64,000 nt of DNA from Pseudomonas koreensis (GTDB lineage Bacteria > Pseudomonadota > Gammaproteobacteria > Pseudomonadales > Pseudomonadaceae). The stretch spans positions 62,001 to 126,000 of the forward strand of contig NZ_JAAQYM010000004.1 of assembly GCF_012986595.1 (NCBI RefSeq), read 5' to 3'. Shown here one piece after another: positions 29,029-37,963 of the stretch. The notes beneath the pieces are model-generated. The model was not told the origin of the DNA. It saw nothing but the letters and a program-made list of their open reading frames with translations, and did not search any database. The translations under genes were made by a program, and so were the position numbers. Positions within the stretch are counted from its first letter, which is position 1, and each line of letters starts with the position of its first letter.

Positions 29029-31479
29029 TCAAGCCGGCAACGGGCGGGTTTCTGAGCGGGGGGCGGCGACCGGCGCACTCGGCAGGCGAGTCAGGCGCAG
29101 GGCATTGAGCACCACGGTCAACGAACTGATCGACATGCCGACCGCGGCCCACACCGGGGTGATCCAGCCGAGGGCGGCGAACGGCAACATGAGGCCATTG
29201 TACAGCGCCGCCCACAGCAGGTTCTCGATGATTACCCGGCGGGTGCGCCGCGCCAGCGTGAATGCCTGCACCAACGCGTCGAGGCGGTTGGACAGCAGCA
29301 CTGCATCGGCACTGGTCTTCGCCAGATCGGTGGCCGACCCCATGGCGACGCTGATATCGGCGGCGGCCAGCACCGGTACATCGTTGACGCCGTCACCGAG
29401 CATCAGCACCTTGCGTCCCTGGGCGTGCAGGTGTTGTAACACTTGCAGCTTGTCATCCGGGCGCAAGCCGCCACGGGCCTCGTCGATGCCCAGTTCAGCG
29501 GCGACGCTGGCGACCATCGGCGAGCTGTCGCCGGACAGCAGCAAGGTGCGCCAGCCCCGGGCCTTGCACGCGGCAAGCAGCGCGGGCGCATCGTCGCGCA
29601 GGCGGTCGTCGAGAGCGAACCACGCCAGCGGCCCCTGATCACTGCCGAGCAGCAGCCATTGCCCCGCTTCATTCGGCATCGTCGGCACAGGTGTGCCGCT
29701 GAGGTCGCAGACGAAGGCTGCCTGACCAATGCGCAAGCGCTGCGTATCGACCAGGCCTTCGAGGCCGAGTCCCGGCGTGCTGTGGACGTCTTCGGCGGCC
29801 AGTGGTGCACGGCCGAAGGCACGGGCAATCGGGTGTTCCGAGCGGTTTTCCAAGGCAGCGGCGAGGCTCAGGCATTGATCGCTGTTCAGCGTCGCCAGCG
29901 GGCGAATCGAACGCAGCACCAGCCGCCCTTCGGTGAGGGTGCCGGTCTTGTCGAAAATCACCGTGTCGATCTGGTTCAGGCCTTCCAGCACATGGCCGCG
30001 GGTCAGCAGCAGGCCAAGTTTGTGCAAGGTGCCGGTGGCGGCGGTCAACGCCGTTGGGGTCGCCAGCGACAGCGCGCAGGGGCAGGTCGCGACCAGCATC
30101 GCCAGAACGATCCAGAACGCCCGCGATGAATCCAGCTCCCACCACAACAGGCCGATGGCCGCCGCGGCAATCAGCGACAACAGCAAGAACCATTGCGCCG
30201 CCCGGTCGGCGATTTCCGCCAGCCGGGGTTTCTCCGCCTGGGCGCGATCAAGCAGGCGGACGATGGCCGACAGCCGCGTGTCCTGACCCAGCGCCAGCAC
30301 TTCGACGGTCAATGCACCTTCGACATTCAACGTGCCAGCGGTCACGGCGTCACCGCTCATGCGCGGTTGCGGCAGGTATTCGCCGGTCAGCAGCGATTCG
30401 TCGATGCTCGACTGGCCGTCGAGGATCTTGCCATCCGCCGGCAGGATCGAACCCGGCTGCACCAGCACCCGGTCGCCGAGGCGCAACTCAGTGAGCAGAA
30501 TGCGTTCGCTCTGGCCGTCGGCGTCGAGGCGCAGGCACGAGGCCGGCAGCAGATTGACCAGCTGCGCCGTCGCGGCGGCGGTGCGTTCGCGGGCGCGGCG
30601 CTCCAGATATCGCCCGGCGAGCAGGAACAGCGCAAACATGCCGACCGCGTCGAAATACAGCTCGCCGACCCCGGTGATCGAGGTCCAGATCCCGGCAATG
30701 TAAGCGCTGCCAATGGCCAGCGACACCGAGACGTCCATGGTCAGGTGGCGGGTGCGCAAGTCGCGCATCGCGCCTTTGAAGAACGGCGCGCAGCTGTAGA
30801 ACACGATCGGTGTGGTCAGGAACAGCGCGACCCAGCGCAGGATCGTGTGCAGCTCGGGGCTGAGGTCGATGTTGAATTCCGGCCAGGTCGCCATGGTCGC
30901 CATCATTGCCTGGAACCACAGCAGCCCGGCGACGCCGAGTTGGCGCAGGGCCAGACGGTTTTCGCTGGCCAGTTGTTCGCTGGCGCGGTCGGCCTGATAC
31001 GGGTGGGCGGCGTAACCGATGTGGCGCAGTTCGGCGAGGATCTGGCTCAGCGGCAATTGCGCATCGGCCCAACGCACGTGCAGTCGATGGTTGGACAGAT
31101 TCAGGCGCGCTTCGGCGACTGCCGGCAAGGTGCGCAGGTGCTTCTCGATCAGCCAGCCGCAGGCGGCGCAACTGATGCCTTCCATCAACAGGGTGGTTTC
31201 GGCGAGTTCGCCTTCGTGCCGGACGAAGGGTTGTTGCACGTCGGCGCGGTCGTACAGCGCCAGTTCATCGGTCAGTTGCACCGGCAGCGCTTCGGGGTTG
31301 GCCGAGGCTTCGCTGCGGTGTTGGTAATAGCTTTCCAGACCACCGGCGACGATGGCTTCGGCCACAGCCTTACAGCCGGGGCAGCAGAACTCGCGGGCCT
31401 CCCCGAGCACGACGGCGGTGAAGCGGCTGCCCGACGGAACGGGCAGGGCGCAGTGGTAGCAGGGGAGTGGGGTGGTCAT
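29029..31479 (-). CDS. ccoI: Copper P1B-type ATPase CcoI
   Basis: 816 residues. Copper-translocating ATPase required for metallation of the cbb3 oxidase CuB centre. It has an N-terminal extra metal site (C7 and C10, then FCCPGC), a heavy-metal-associated domain with GISCAACGWL, eight hydrophobic segments, the membrane copper motif CPCALSLATPTAL, the phosphorylation site DKTGTLTEG, and MLGDGVNDVPVLAAADIS in the hinge domain. Length fits CcoI/CopA2-type transporters, which export copper to the periplasm at low rate for oxidase assembly. A REPIN of about 130 bases lies between it and ccoH, which may lower its expression relative to ccoGH. Confidence 0.95.
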   Translation of the reverse strand: MTTPLPCYHCALPVPSGSRFTAVVLGEAREFCCPGCKAVAEAIVAGGLESYYQHRSEASANPEALPVQLTDELALYDRADVQQPFVRHEGELAETTLLMEGISCAACGWLIEKHLRTLPAVAEARLNLSNHRLHVRWADAQLPLSQILAELRHIGYAAHPYQADRASEQLASENRLALRQLGVAGLLWFQAMMATMATWPEFNIDLSPELHTILRWVALFLTTPIVFYSCAPFFKGAMRDLRTRHLTMDVSVSLAIGSAYIAGIWTSITGVGELYFDAVGMFALFLLAGRYLERRARERTAAATAQLVNLLPASCLRLDADGQSERILLTELRLGDRVLVQPGSILPADGKILDGQSSIDESLLTGEYLPQPRMSGDAVTAGTLNVEGALTVEVLALGQDTRLSAIVRLLDRAQAEKPRLAEIADRAAQWFLLLSLIAAAAIGLLWWELDSSRAFWIVLAMLVATCPCALSLATPTALTAATGTLHKLGLLLTRGHVLEGLNQIDTVIFDKTGTLTEGRLVLRSIRPLATLNSDQCLSLAAALENRSEHPIARAFGRAPLAAEDVHSTPGLGLEGLVDTQRLRIGQAAFVCDLSGTPVPTMPNEAGQWLLLGSDQGPLAWFALDDRLRDDAPALLAACKARGWRTLLLSGDSSPMVASVAAELGIDEARGGLRPDDKLQVLQHLHAQGRKVLMLGDGVNDVPVLAAADISVAMGSATDLAKTSADAVLLSNRLDALVQAFTLARRTRRVIIENLLWAALYNGLMLPFAALGWITPVWAAVGMSISSLTVVLNALRLTRLPSAPVAAPRSETRPLPA

Positions 31480-31500
31480 TTGTGATGCCGTGCAAATCTA

Positions 31501-31632
31501 GTGTGGCGAGGGAGCTTGCTCCCGTTCGGCTGCGAAGCAGTCGTAGGGCAGCCATTCATTCTGCCTGAATGAACCGGGAAGCTGGTTACAGGGGCGCTTT
31601 GCACCCCAACGGGAGCAAGCTCCCTCGCCACC
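31501..31632. repeat. Paired REP element (REPIN) between ccoH and ccoI
   Basis: GTGTGGCGAGGGAGCTTGCT with CCCG and its inverted partner at 31607-31632. It fills nearly all of the 163-base gap inside the ccoGHIS operon. Confidence 0.85.
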
Positions 31633-31642
31633 GTGCAGATTG

Positions 31643-32182
31643 TTATTTATCCAGGTCTTCGGCGCCCTGCAGCGGTTCGTCACCGAGCAGCAGATCCTTG
31701 TCATGGCTGACCTGTTCCTCTTCGAACATGCGCCACACGTGGTCATCCTGGCTGCCCAGCAGTTCGACAAAACGCCGGCCTTCGACCTTGTCGCCCAATT
31801 GGCCGATGTAGCGGCCGGTTTCGGTTTCGCTGCGGGTCAGGACGATCTTGCGATCCTTCTCCGGCTGGGTCGGCGAGATCAGGTTCAACTCCAGCGTTTT
31901 CGGCTGGCTGTCGCCGCTCAGGCGCAGGTCGACTTCGCCGGTCACGTCGTCCAGATGCACGTTGGCGCGCATCTTCAGTTCCTGCGCCAGCAGTTCGCGA
32001 TCCAGTGAGCGGTTGATGCCCTTGCCGGCCTCGTAGTAGTTGTCGTTGACCAGGTTGTCCGGGTTGTTCACCGCAATGGTCACCATCGACAGGGTCAGGG
32101 TCACCGAACAGGCCAGAATCCCGATGATGATCCATGGCCAAAGGTGCTTGTACCAAGGGCTTGCGGCGTTTGCGGCGGGCAT
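31643..32182 (-). CDS. ccoH: cbb3 oxidase assembly protein CcoH/FixH
   Basis: 179 residues from ATG 32182 (MPAANAASPWYKHLWPW), which has GAGAGAAC upstream; an ATG at 32197 would add five residues. One membrane segment (WIIIGILACSVTLTLSMVTIAV) is followed by NNPDNLVNDNYYEAGKGINRSLDRE, the FixH signature, and a periplasmic domain. FixH/CcoH binds early assembly intermediates of cbb3 oxidase. It starts just past the ccoG stop, so the two are translated as a unit. Confidence 0.93.
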   Translation of the reverse strand: MPAANAASPWYKHLWPWIIIGILACSVTLTLSMVTIAVNNPDNLVNDNYYEAGKGINRSLDRELLAQELKMRANVHLDDVTGEVDLRLSGDSQPKTLELNLISPTQPEKDRKIVLTRSETETGRYIGQLGDKVEGRRFVELLGSQDDHVWRMFEEEQVSHDKDLLLGDEPLQGAEDLDK

Positions 32183-32193
32183 GTTCAGTTCTC

Positions 32194-33612
32194 TCAACGG
32201 GTTTGTGGGCCGATGAATCGGCTCTTGGCTTCAACGTGGACGCTGTCGTCGTCAGCATCCTTGAGGATGAATTTCACCTCGTTGGTGCTCGACGGCAATT
32301 GTTCCGGTGCGCTCGACAACTCCACCGGCATGCTGAAGATCTCACCGGCCGGGACCTTGATCTCGCGTTTGCCCTGCAGACGCAGGTCAGGCAAACCGGC
32401 AGCTTCCAGCACATAAGTGTGGTCGCGCTGATCCTTGTTCATGATCTTCAGGCTGTAGACGTTTTCGATCCGGCCCTCGGCGTTCTCGCGATACAGCACG
32501 CGGTCCTTGCTGACGTCGAAACCAACCAGCGAGCGCATGAAGAACGCGGTGACCAGCAGGCTGATCATCGCCAGCAGCACCACGGCATAGCCGATCAGGC
32601 GCGGCCGCAGTTTATGGGTTTTCTGGCCCGACAGGTTGTGTTCGGTGGTGTAGCTGATCAGCCCGCGCGGGTAATCCATCTTGTCCATGATCGCATCGCA
32701 GGCATCGATGCACGCGGCGCAGCCGATGCACTCGATCTGCAGGCCGTCGCGGATGTCGATGCCGGTCGGGCAGACCTGGACGCACATGGTGCAATCGATG
32801 CAATCGCCCAGGCCCATGGCCTTGTAATCAACGCCTTTCTTGCGCGGGCCACGGCTTTCACCGCGACGCGGGTCGTAGGAAACGATCAGGGTGTCCTTGT
32901 CGAACATCACGCTCTGGAAGCGAGCGTACGGGCACATGTAGATGCACACCTGTTCGCGCAGCCAGCCGGCGTTGCCGTAGGTGGCGAGGGTGAAGAAACC
33001 GACCCAGAAGTACGACCAGCCATCGGCCTGACCGGTGAAGAACTCGAACACCAGTTCGCGGATTGGCGAGAAGTAGCCGACAAAGGTCATGCCGGTGACG
33101 AAACCGATCAGCAGCCACAGCGCATGCTTGGCGGCTTTGCGCAGCAACTTGTTGCCGCTCATTGGCGCCTTGTCGAGCTTGATGCGCTGGTTGCGGTCGC
33201 CTTCGGTGACCTTTTCGCACCACATGAAAATCCACGTCCACACACTTTGCGGACAGGTATAGCCGCACCACACGCGACCCGCGTAAACAGTGATGAAGAA
33301 CAGACCGAACGCGGCAATGATCAGCAGGCCGGACAGCAGAATGAAGTCTTGCGGCCAGAACGTGGCGCCAAAGATGAAGAACTTGCGCTCCGGCAAGTTC
33401 CACCACACGGCCTGATGGCCGCCCCAATTGAGCCAGACCGTACCGAAATACAACAGGAACAGCGCGGCGCCGCCGAGCATCCGCAGATTACGGAACAGAC
33501 CGGTGAAAGCACGGGTGTAGATTTTTTCTCGAGAGGCGTAAAGATCGACGCTGTTGTTCGCGTTTTTACTCGGTGGTGTGACGTCGTGTACCGGAATCTG
33601 GTTGCTCATCAT
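32194..33612 (-). CDS. ccoG: cbb3 oxidase assembly protein CcoG
   Basis: 472 residues. Polytopic membrane protein with two 4Fe-4S ferredoxin-like cysteine sets (DCIDCTMCVQVCPTGIDIRDG and CIGCAACIDACDAIMDK) and a periplasmic Ig-like C-terminal domain. Cytoplasmic and transmembrane parts carry WCGYTCPQSVW, another CysXXXCysPro. CcoG reduces Cu(II) for delivery to the cbb3 oxidase in characterised bacteria. It leads the ccoGHIS-safE cluster. An Anr-box-like site lies 165 bases upstream. Confidence 0.95.
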   Translation of the reverse strand: MMSNQIPVHDVTPPSKNANNSVDLYASREKIYTRAFTGLFRNLRMLGGAALFLLYFGTVWLNWGGHQAVWWNLPERKFFIFGATFWPQDFILLSGLLIIAAFGLFFITVYAGRVWCGYTCPQSVWTWIFMWCEKVTEGDRNQRIKLDKAPMSGNKLLRKAAKHALWLLIGFVTGMTFVGYFSPIRELVFEFFTGQADGWSYFWVGFFTLATYGNAGWLREQVCIYMCPYARFQSVMFDKDTLIVSYDPRRGESRGPRKKGVDYKAMGLGDCIDCTMCVQVCPTGIDIRDGLQIECIGCAACIDACDAIMDKMDYPRGLISYTTEHNLSGQKTHKLRPRLIGYAVVLLAMISLLVTAFFMRSLVGFDVSKDRVLYRENAEGRIENVYSLKIMNKDQRDHTYVLEAAGLPDLRLQGKREIKVPAGEIFSMPVELSSAPEQLPSSTNEVKFILKDADDDSVHVEAKSRFIGPQTR

Positions 33613-33776
33613 TGCATCCCACGGCAGTGGAAAAATGCCTCGGTCGATACGTGCCGACCGCGGTCAGAAAGAGGTGGTGCAGTGGCGCAATGATACGCCT
33701 GTCGCTCTGACTCAAGGGTGCGACCTTTGGTCGCGTTGGGGAAAAAGCATTATTGGTGTAGCGAATGCAGCAAAGC

Positions 33777-33790
33777 CTGATGCAGATCAA
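33777..33790 (-). promoter_or_regulatory. Anr-box-like site upstream of ccoG
   Basis: Read toward ccoG it is TTGAT-CTGC-ATCAG, 9 of 10 consensus positions, centred about 171 bases before the ccoG start. The distance implies a long leader or an upstream start site. Confidence 0.6.
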
Positions 33791-33831
33791 TTGACTTGTT
33801 GAGTATGGACAGTTTTGGCGCGGTCGCTCGT

Positions 33832-34242
33832 TCAATGTTCCCACGGGTTGATCAGTGCGACGCCGCTCGACTGGAAGTCACCGACATTGCGGGTGACCAC
33901 CGTGAGCCCGTGTACCAAGGCCGTGGCGGCGATCAACGCATCGCTTTCATTGGCCTGGTCAGGCACATGCAGGCTGGCGCAGCGCAGGGCCACCGCGGCA
34001 TCGACCGGCAGGATTCGTGTTTCGAAGGCCGGCATGACGTGACGCGTCAGCCAGCGGCGCAGCAGCTTTCCTTGCGCAGGATCCCGCCGTTCCATTCGCA
34101 GCACTCCGGTTTCCAGTTCTTTCAAGGTAATGGCCGAGATGTACAAGCGCGGCGCGATGACGCCTTTGGCCCAACTGACGACATTGGCATCGGCTTGCGG
34201 CTTGCGAAGTTCGGAGATCACATTAGTGTCGAGTAAATACAT
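33832..34242 (-). CDS. Type II toxin, VapC/FitB-like PIN ribonuclease
   Basis: 136 residues. PIN-domain acidic residues are visible: D5 in MYLLDTNVISEL, E42 or E44 in TLKELETG, D101 in NESDALIAATA, and the C-terminal VTRNVGDF (D122). They form the metal-dependent RNase active site of VapC toxins, which usually cleave tRNA or rRNA. The start codon overlaps the antitoxin stop in TGATG, typical of toxin-antitoxin coupling. The pair lies alone between the ccoG and metallophosphoesterase genes. Confidence 0.88.
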   Translation of the reverse strand: MYLLDTNVISELRKPQADANVVSWAKGVIAPRLYISAITLKELETGVLRMERRDPAQGKLLRRWLTRHVMPAFETRILPVDAAVALRCASLHVPDQANESDALIAATALVHGLTVVTRNVGDFQSSGVALINPWEH

Positions 34243-34499
34243 CAGGACAGATCCACGGGACGGTGAATGATGACTGCTCGCTCGGTTTCGAATTCGATGT
34301 CGGCAGTTTCCGGCATGACCAGCAAATCGACGATGCTGGCGGTTGCACCGCTCAGTTTCTGATACTCCTCAATGCTCAACAGTACGTGAGAGGCCTTGCC
34401 ACGGTCGGTGATGATCACTGGACCCAGGCGCGCAGCCTTTTTGGCGCTGCTGGTGTCCTGATTGAATTCACGGCTGGAGATGGTGGTGATTGCCATCAT
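34242..34499 (-). CDS. Phd/YefM-type antitoxin
   Basis: 85 residues from ATG 34499, preceded by GAGAGG. ITTISSREFNQDTSSAKKAARLGPVIITDRGKASHVLLSIEEYQKL is the Phd/YefM DNA-binding fold, and the C-terminal part (residues about 55-85) should wrap the toxin. Overlap of one base with the downstream PIN toxin supports a single operon. Phd-type antitoxins usually repress their own promoter. A longer reading from further upstream is possible but has no ribosome site and adds low-complexity sequence. Confidence 0.87.
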   Translation of the reverse strand: MMAITTISSREFNQDTSSAKKAARLGPVIITDRGKASHVLLSIEEYQKLSGATASIVDLLVMPETADIEFETERAVIIHRPVDLS

Positions 34500-34669
34500 G
34501 GTTGACCTCTCGCAATACAGATGTAGCAACGTTACTACTTCGCCTTGGGTGCGGCAATCGAGGAAGACAGGACCCAGCCGTCCGCTGGTCGGTTCATGGC
34601 TGGCACCAGGCGAGCCGACCTCGCTGAAAGCGCAGGCCGGCTCGGGTTTATTCGGAACGGTCTTCAAGC

Positions 34670-34870
34670 TCAGGGAAGTCTGCCGCCGCCCAGGCTATCG
34701 AGGCTGCCGGTATTTCGGTGGGGTTTTGTACTGCCTTTGGCGTCGGGTTGCAGCCGTTTGCGCGTTGCCAGGACAGCGGAGTCCGCGGGGGCTTTCGATG
34801 ATGGGTTTGCGTCATCGGCTTCGGTGAGGTCGTGCTCCACCGGAAGACGGGTTTTGTCGTCATTCAACAT
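34670..34870 (-). CDS. Possible small hypothetical protein
   Basis: 66 residues, hydrophilic, rich in Asp, Lys, Pro and Ser, starting MLNDDKTRLPVEHDLTEADD. The ATG at 34870 has AAGGATG about 8 bases upstream. It has the look of the many small hypothetical proteins of pseudomonads, with no hydrophobic segment, cysteine or known motif. It is on the same strand as the toxin-antitoxin pair, 171 bases further upstream. The case for coding rests on ribosome site and composition only. Confidence 0.4.
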   Translation of the reverse strand: MLNDDKTRLPVEHDLTEADDANPSSKAPADSAVLATRKRLQPDAKGSTKPHRNTGSLDSLGGGRLP

Positions 34871-35122
34871 AGCGGCTTCATCCTTGAAGTGGCTCCGATG
34901 CGGGTCATCGGGGTGTGGAAGACCCTACAGAGCCGGCTGAATCGAGTCCATCAGGCATGTGTCTCAAAGTATTAATTTCAATACCGTTGTCCATGTTATG
35001 GAAATATTATTAGTTAATTAACTGGTTTTAAATTTTCATTGTTTTCGAATAACTTGCTGGCTGTTCTGCAGCGTATTAGTTGCATGTTCATGTGTTGATA
35101 ATTAACTAAATAATGGATTGTT
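34871..35122. other. Intergenic stretch with an AT-rich segment
   Basis: From about 34965 to 35115 the sequence is markedly AT-rich (TATTATTAGTTAATTAAC, GGTTTTAAATTTTCATTG) against a GC-rich chromosome. It lies directly before the metallophosphoesterase gene and probably holds its promoter. Such segments are typical binding regions of H-NS-like MvaT/MvaU proteins; that is an inference. No gene is seen here. Confidence 0.5.
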
Positions 35123-36127
35123 ATGAAGATCAAGGAAGTTAAAAAGCTTTTCGCTTGTCTGTGCCTGTTATCGCTGAGCTCTTTTGCCTGGGCCATTGAA
35201 GGTGTGCCGCAGCACATGGTATTTGCCTCGGACCCGCAATACCCGTGGACCGAGAAATCCGACAGTGGCGAAGATGAATCGAGCGCGGACTTCGAAAAGC
35301 GCTCGAAATGGCTGGTGGAAAGCCAATTCGCGAGCATTGCGCAGTTCCGCAACGAAATGGGCGGGCAGGCCGCCGTGCCGCTGATGATCAATGGCGACAT
35401 GACCGCGTTTGGCCATGGCTGGCAGCGTTCGTTTGTCCGGACGATGCTGAAGAAACACTTTGGTGATTACTATCTCTACGGGTTGGGTAATCATGATTAC
35501 CAGAACAACGTGAATGACTGTTTCAGTGAAAGCTGTGCGGCGGGCAGTATTGTCGATTACCGTGATCATCACGTTGATAAAGTCGATGAGTTCGATCTTG
35601 AAGTCACCGGCAGCTTCTTGAGCAAGCACTATCTTGGCAGTCTTGCGTATTCAAAAAATATCGGTGAAGTACATCTGGTACAGCTGAACAATGAACCCAC
35701 CTATCAGGTGAAAATCTCCCACGCCTTGAATCCGACTTCATTCGATATCAGGCAGTCGCTGGACTGGCTGGAGAAAGATTTGCGACTGGCGCGGGCGCAG
35801 GGCTACGCGATCATTATCAATATGCACAAACCCTATGACTGGGCAGGCAGTTGGGATCAGGAAAAACGCTTTCGCGAAATGATTGAGACGTATCAGGTGA
35901 CGGCGATTTTTGCCGGCCATTTCCACGCCGAGGGGGGCAGCAAGACGAATGTGGGGAGCGTGCCGATGTTTCTGAGCGGCGCGGCGTCCCAGCAGACCTA
36001 CCTGACCGCCAGTTTTTCCAGGGACCGCAAGCAACTGGAGGTGAGTCTGGTCGAGGCTAATGAGTGGCGCAAACGTACACCGGTTGCCACGGTTCCGGTG
36101 AAGTCGATCTGGGCCAATCGCCCATAA
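35123..36127 (+). CDS. Exported metallophosphoesterase
   Basis: 334 residues with a signal peptide (KKLFACLCLLSLSSFAWA, cleaved near residue 24). Calcineurin-like metallophosphatase motifs are in order: FASDPQYPW (first Asp), MINGDMTAFGHG (about 88-98), GNHDYQ (122-127), INMHKPYD, and AGHFHAEGG near 268. All usual metal ligands appear present. Two cysteines at CFSESC may form a disulfide. Substrate is unknown; sphingomyelinase-, phospholipase- or nucleotidase-like activity is possible. Codon use in the first part is more AT-rich than the neighbours, and the AT-rich leader suggests acquired DNA. Confidence 0.85.
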   Translation: MKIKEVKKLFACLCLLSLSSFAWAIEGVPQHMVFASDPQYPWTEKSDSGEDESSADFEKRSKWLVESQFASIAQFRNEMGGQAAVPLMINGDMTAFGHGWQRSFVRTMLKKHFGDYYLYGLGNHDYQNNVNDCFSESCAAGSIVDYRDHHVDKVDEFDLEVTGSFLSKHYLGSLAYSKNIGEVHLVQLNNEPTYQVKISHALNPTSFDIRQSLDWLEKDLRLARAQGYAIIINMHKPYDWAGSWDQEKRFREMIETYQVTAIFAGHFHAEGGSKTNVGSVPMFLSGAASQQTYLTASFSRDRKQLEVSLVEANEWRKRTPVATVPVKSIWANRP

Positions 36128-36163
36128 AAAAGCCCCCGTCAGATCACTGGCGGGGGCTTTTTT
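36126..36163. terminator. Bidirectional terminator between metallophosphoesterase and ccoP2
   Basis: AAAAAAGCCCCCG, a 12-base loop, then CGGGGGCTTTTTT. It can serve both convergent transcripts. Confidence 0.92.
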
Positions 36164-36182
36164 CCTGCGTCAGGCGAGGGCT

Positions 36183-37166
36183 TTACTGGGCCTCGGCTTC
36201 CGCGGGTTTGTCACCGTGGGACAGGCTGTACACGTAAGCCGCCAGCAGGTGCACCTTGTCGTTGCCTTGCAGTTGTTCCTGCGCAGGCATCTGGCCCTGA
36301 CGGCCGTAACGGATGGTCTGCTGCAGTTGCGCGAAGCTCGAACCGTAGATGAACGCCGCCGGGTGGGTCAGGTTGGGTGCGCCCATCGCCGGGGTGCCTT
36401 TGCCTTCCGGACCGTGGCAGGCCACGCAGTTGGCGGCGAACAGTTTCTGGCCGTTGGCCGGATCAGCCTTGGTGCCTTCCGGCAATTTGCGGCCATCAAG
36501 CTGGGTGACCACGAAGGCCGCCACATCGGCTACGCCTTGCTCGCCGATCACTTCGGCCCAGGCCGGCATCACCGCGTGACGACCGCCCATGATGGTGGTC
36601 TTGATGGTTTCCGGTTCGCCGCCCCAGCGCCAGTCGGCGTCGGTCAGGTTCGGGAAGCCGTAGGCGCCCTTGGCGTCGGAACCGTGGCACACCGAGCAGT
36701 TGGAGGCGAACAGGCGGCCACCCATCTTCAGTGCTTGCGGATCCTTGGCAACTTCTTCGATTGGCATCGCCGCGAACTTGGCGAAGATCGGACCGAACTT
36801 GGCGTCCGAGCGGGCCATTTCCTTTTCCCATTCGTGCACGCCGGTCCAGCCGGTCTTGCCGTTGGCGAACGCGGTCTGCTTGTCGTTATCGAGGTAGTTG
36901 TAGCCCGGCAGCAGACCTTTCCAGTTGCCCAGGCCCGGGTACAGCACCAGGTAGCCCAGGGCGAACACGATGGTGCCGACGAACAGCATGAACCACCATT
37001 TCGGCAGTGGGTTGTCGTACTCCTCGATCCCGTCGAAGGAGTGGCCGACCGTTTCGTCCGTCTGTTCGCTGCGCTGGCCCTTGCGGGTCGACAGCAGCAG
37101 CCAGGTCAGGGCGAAGATCGTACCGAGACTGAGGACTGTGACGTACAGACTCCAGAATGTAGTCAT
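36183..37166 (-). CDS. ccoP: cbb3 oxidase diheme subunit CcoP2
   Basis: 327 residues. N-terminal membrane segments (about 5-27 and 58-77) are followed by two c-type heme domains with CSVCH (about 157-161) and CVACH. It carries electrons into the CcoO/CcoN pair. Relative to CcoP1 it has an extra segment [16 protein letters not shown] after LLPGY, about 14 residues. It is the last gene of the second cbb3 operon and is followed by a strong terminator. The stop and the ccoQ2 spacing show tight coupling. Confidence 0.96.
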   Translation of the reverse strand: MTTFWSLYVTVLSLGTIFALTWLLLSTRKGQRSEQTDETVGHSFDGIEEYDNPLPKWWFMLFVGTIVFALGYLVLYPGLGNWKGLLPGYNYLDNDKQTAFANGKTGWTGVHEWEKEMARSDAKFGPIFAKFAAMPIEEVAKDPQALKMGGRLFASNCSVCHGSDAKGAYGFPNLTDADWRWGGEPETIKTTIMGGRHAVMPAWAEVIGEQGVADVAAFVVTQLDGRKLPEGTKADPANGQKLFAANCVACHGPEGKGTPAMGAPNLTHPAAFIYGSSFAQLQQTIRYGRQGQMPAQEQLQGNDKVHLLAAYVYSLSHGDKPAEAEAQ

Positions 37167-37348
37167 TCTTTGTTACTCCTAGAAGCTTGCTCGACGTGCT
37201 TGATGGCTTCGGGATCATCCGCAAAAGGCAGCAAGGTCGCGTCTTCGAACTCCGACTTGCGCTTGGGGCTGAACACCCACAGCGCCAGACCGATGAAGGC
37301 CACCATCACAACGACGGTGCCCAGGCCACGAATCATCCCGATATCCAT
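37163..37348 (-). CDS. ccoQ: cbb3 oxidase small subunit CcoQ2
   Basis: 61 residues, one membrane segment ([17 protein letters not shown]) and then [21 protein letters not shown], the CcoQ signature. CcoQ stabilises the oxidase complex. It lies between ccoO2 and ccoP2, overlapping the ccoP2 start by four bases. Confidence 0.94.
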   Translation of the reverse strand: MDIGMIRGLGTVVVMVAFIGLALWVFSPKRKSEFEDATLLPFADDPEAIKHVEQASRSNKE

Positions 37349-37354
37349 TAAGAA

Positions 37355-37963
37355 TCACCGTTTGCTTTTGATGATGGTGCCCAGGCCTTGCAGATAGGCC
37401 ACCAGCGCGTCCATTTCGGTTTTGCCCTTTACGGCATCTTTGGCACCGGCGATGTCTTCGTCGGTGTAAGGGACGCCGAGCGTGCGCAACACTTCCATCT
37501 TCTTGGCCGTGTCTTTGCCGTCGAGCTTGTTTTCCACGAGGAACGGGTAAGCCGGCATTTTCGACTCAGGCACTACGTTGCGCGGGTTGTACAAGTGCGC
37601 ACGGTGCCAGTCATCGGAGTAACGACCGCCAACCCGGGCCAGGTCCGGACCGGTACGTTTGGAACCCCACAGGAACGGGTGGTCCCAGACGCTTTCACCG
37701 GCCACCGAGTAGTGGCCGTAGCGTTCGGTTTCGGCGCGGAACGGGCGGATCATCTGCGAGTGGCAGCCGACACAACCGTTGGCGATGTAAACGTCGCGGC
37801 CTTCCAGTTCCAGCGCCGAGCGCGGCTTCATGCCTTCGACCGGCTTGTTGGTGACGTCCTGGAAAAACAGCGGAACGATCTGGGTCAGGCCGCCAACGCT
37901 GACGGCAATGACCATGAAGAAGGCCAGCAGGCCAATGTTCTTCTCGACAGCTTCATGCTTCAT
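37355..37963 (-). CDS. ccoO: cbb3 oxidase monoheme subunit CcoO2
   Basis: 202 residues. One N-terminal membrane segment ([25 protein letters not shown]) anchors a periplasmic monoheme c domain with [21 protein letters not shown] and the Met ligand region [13 protein letters not shown]. It passes electrons from CcoP to CcoN. Its start codon shares a base with the end of ccoN2, indicating coupled translation. Confidence 0.96.
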   Translation of the reverse strand: MKHEAVEKNIGLLAFFMVIAVSVGGLTQIVPLFFQDVTNKPVEGMKPRSALELEGRDVYIANGCVGCHSQMIRPFRAETERYGHYSVAGESVWDHPFLWGSKRTGPDLARVGGRYSDDWHRAHLYNPRNVVPESKMPAYPFLVENKLDGKDTAKKMEVLRTLGVPYTDEDIAGAKDAVKGKTEMDALVAYLQGLGTIIKSKR

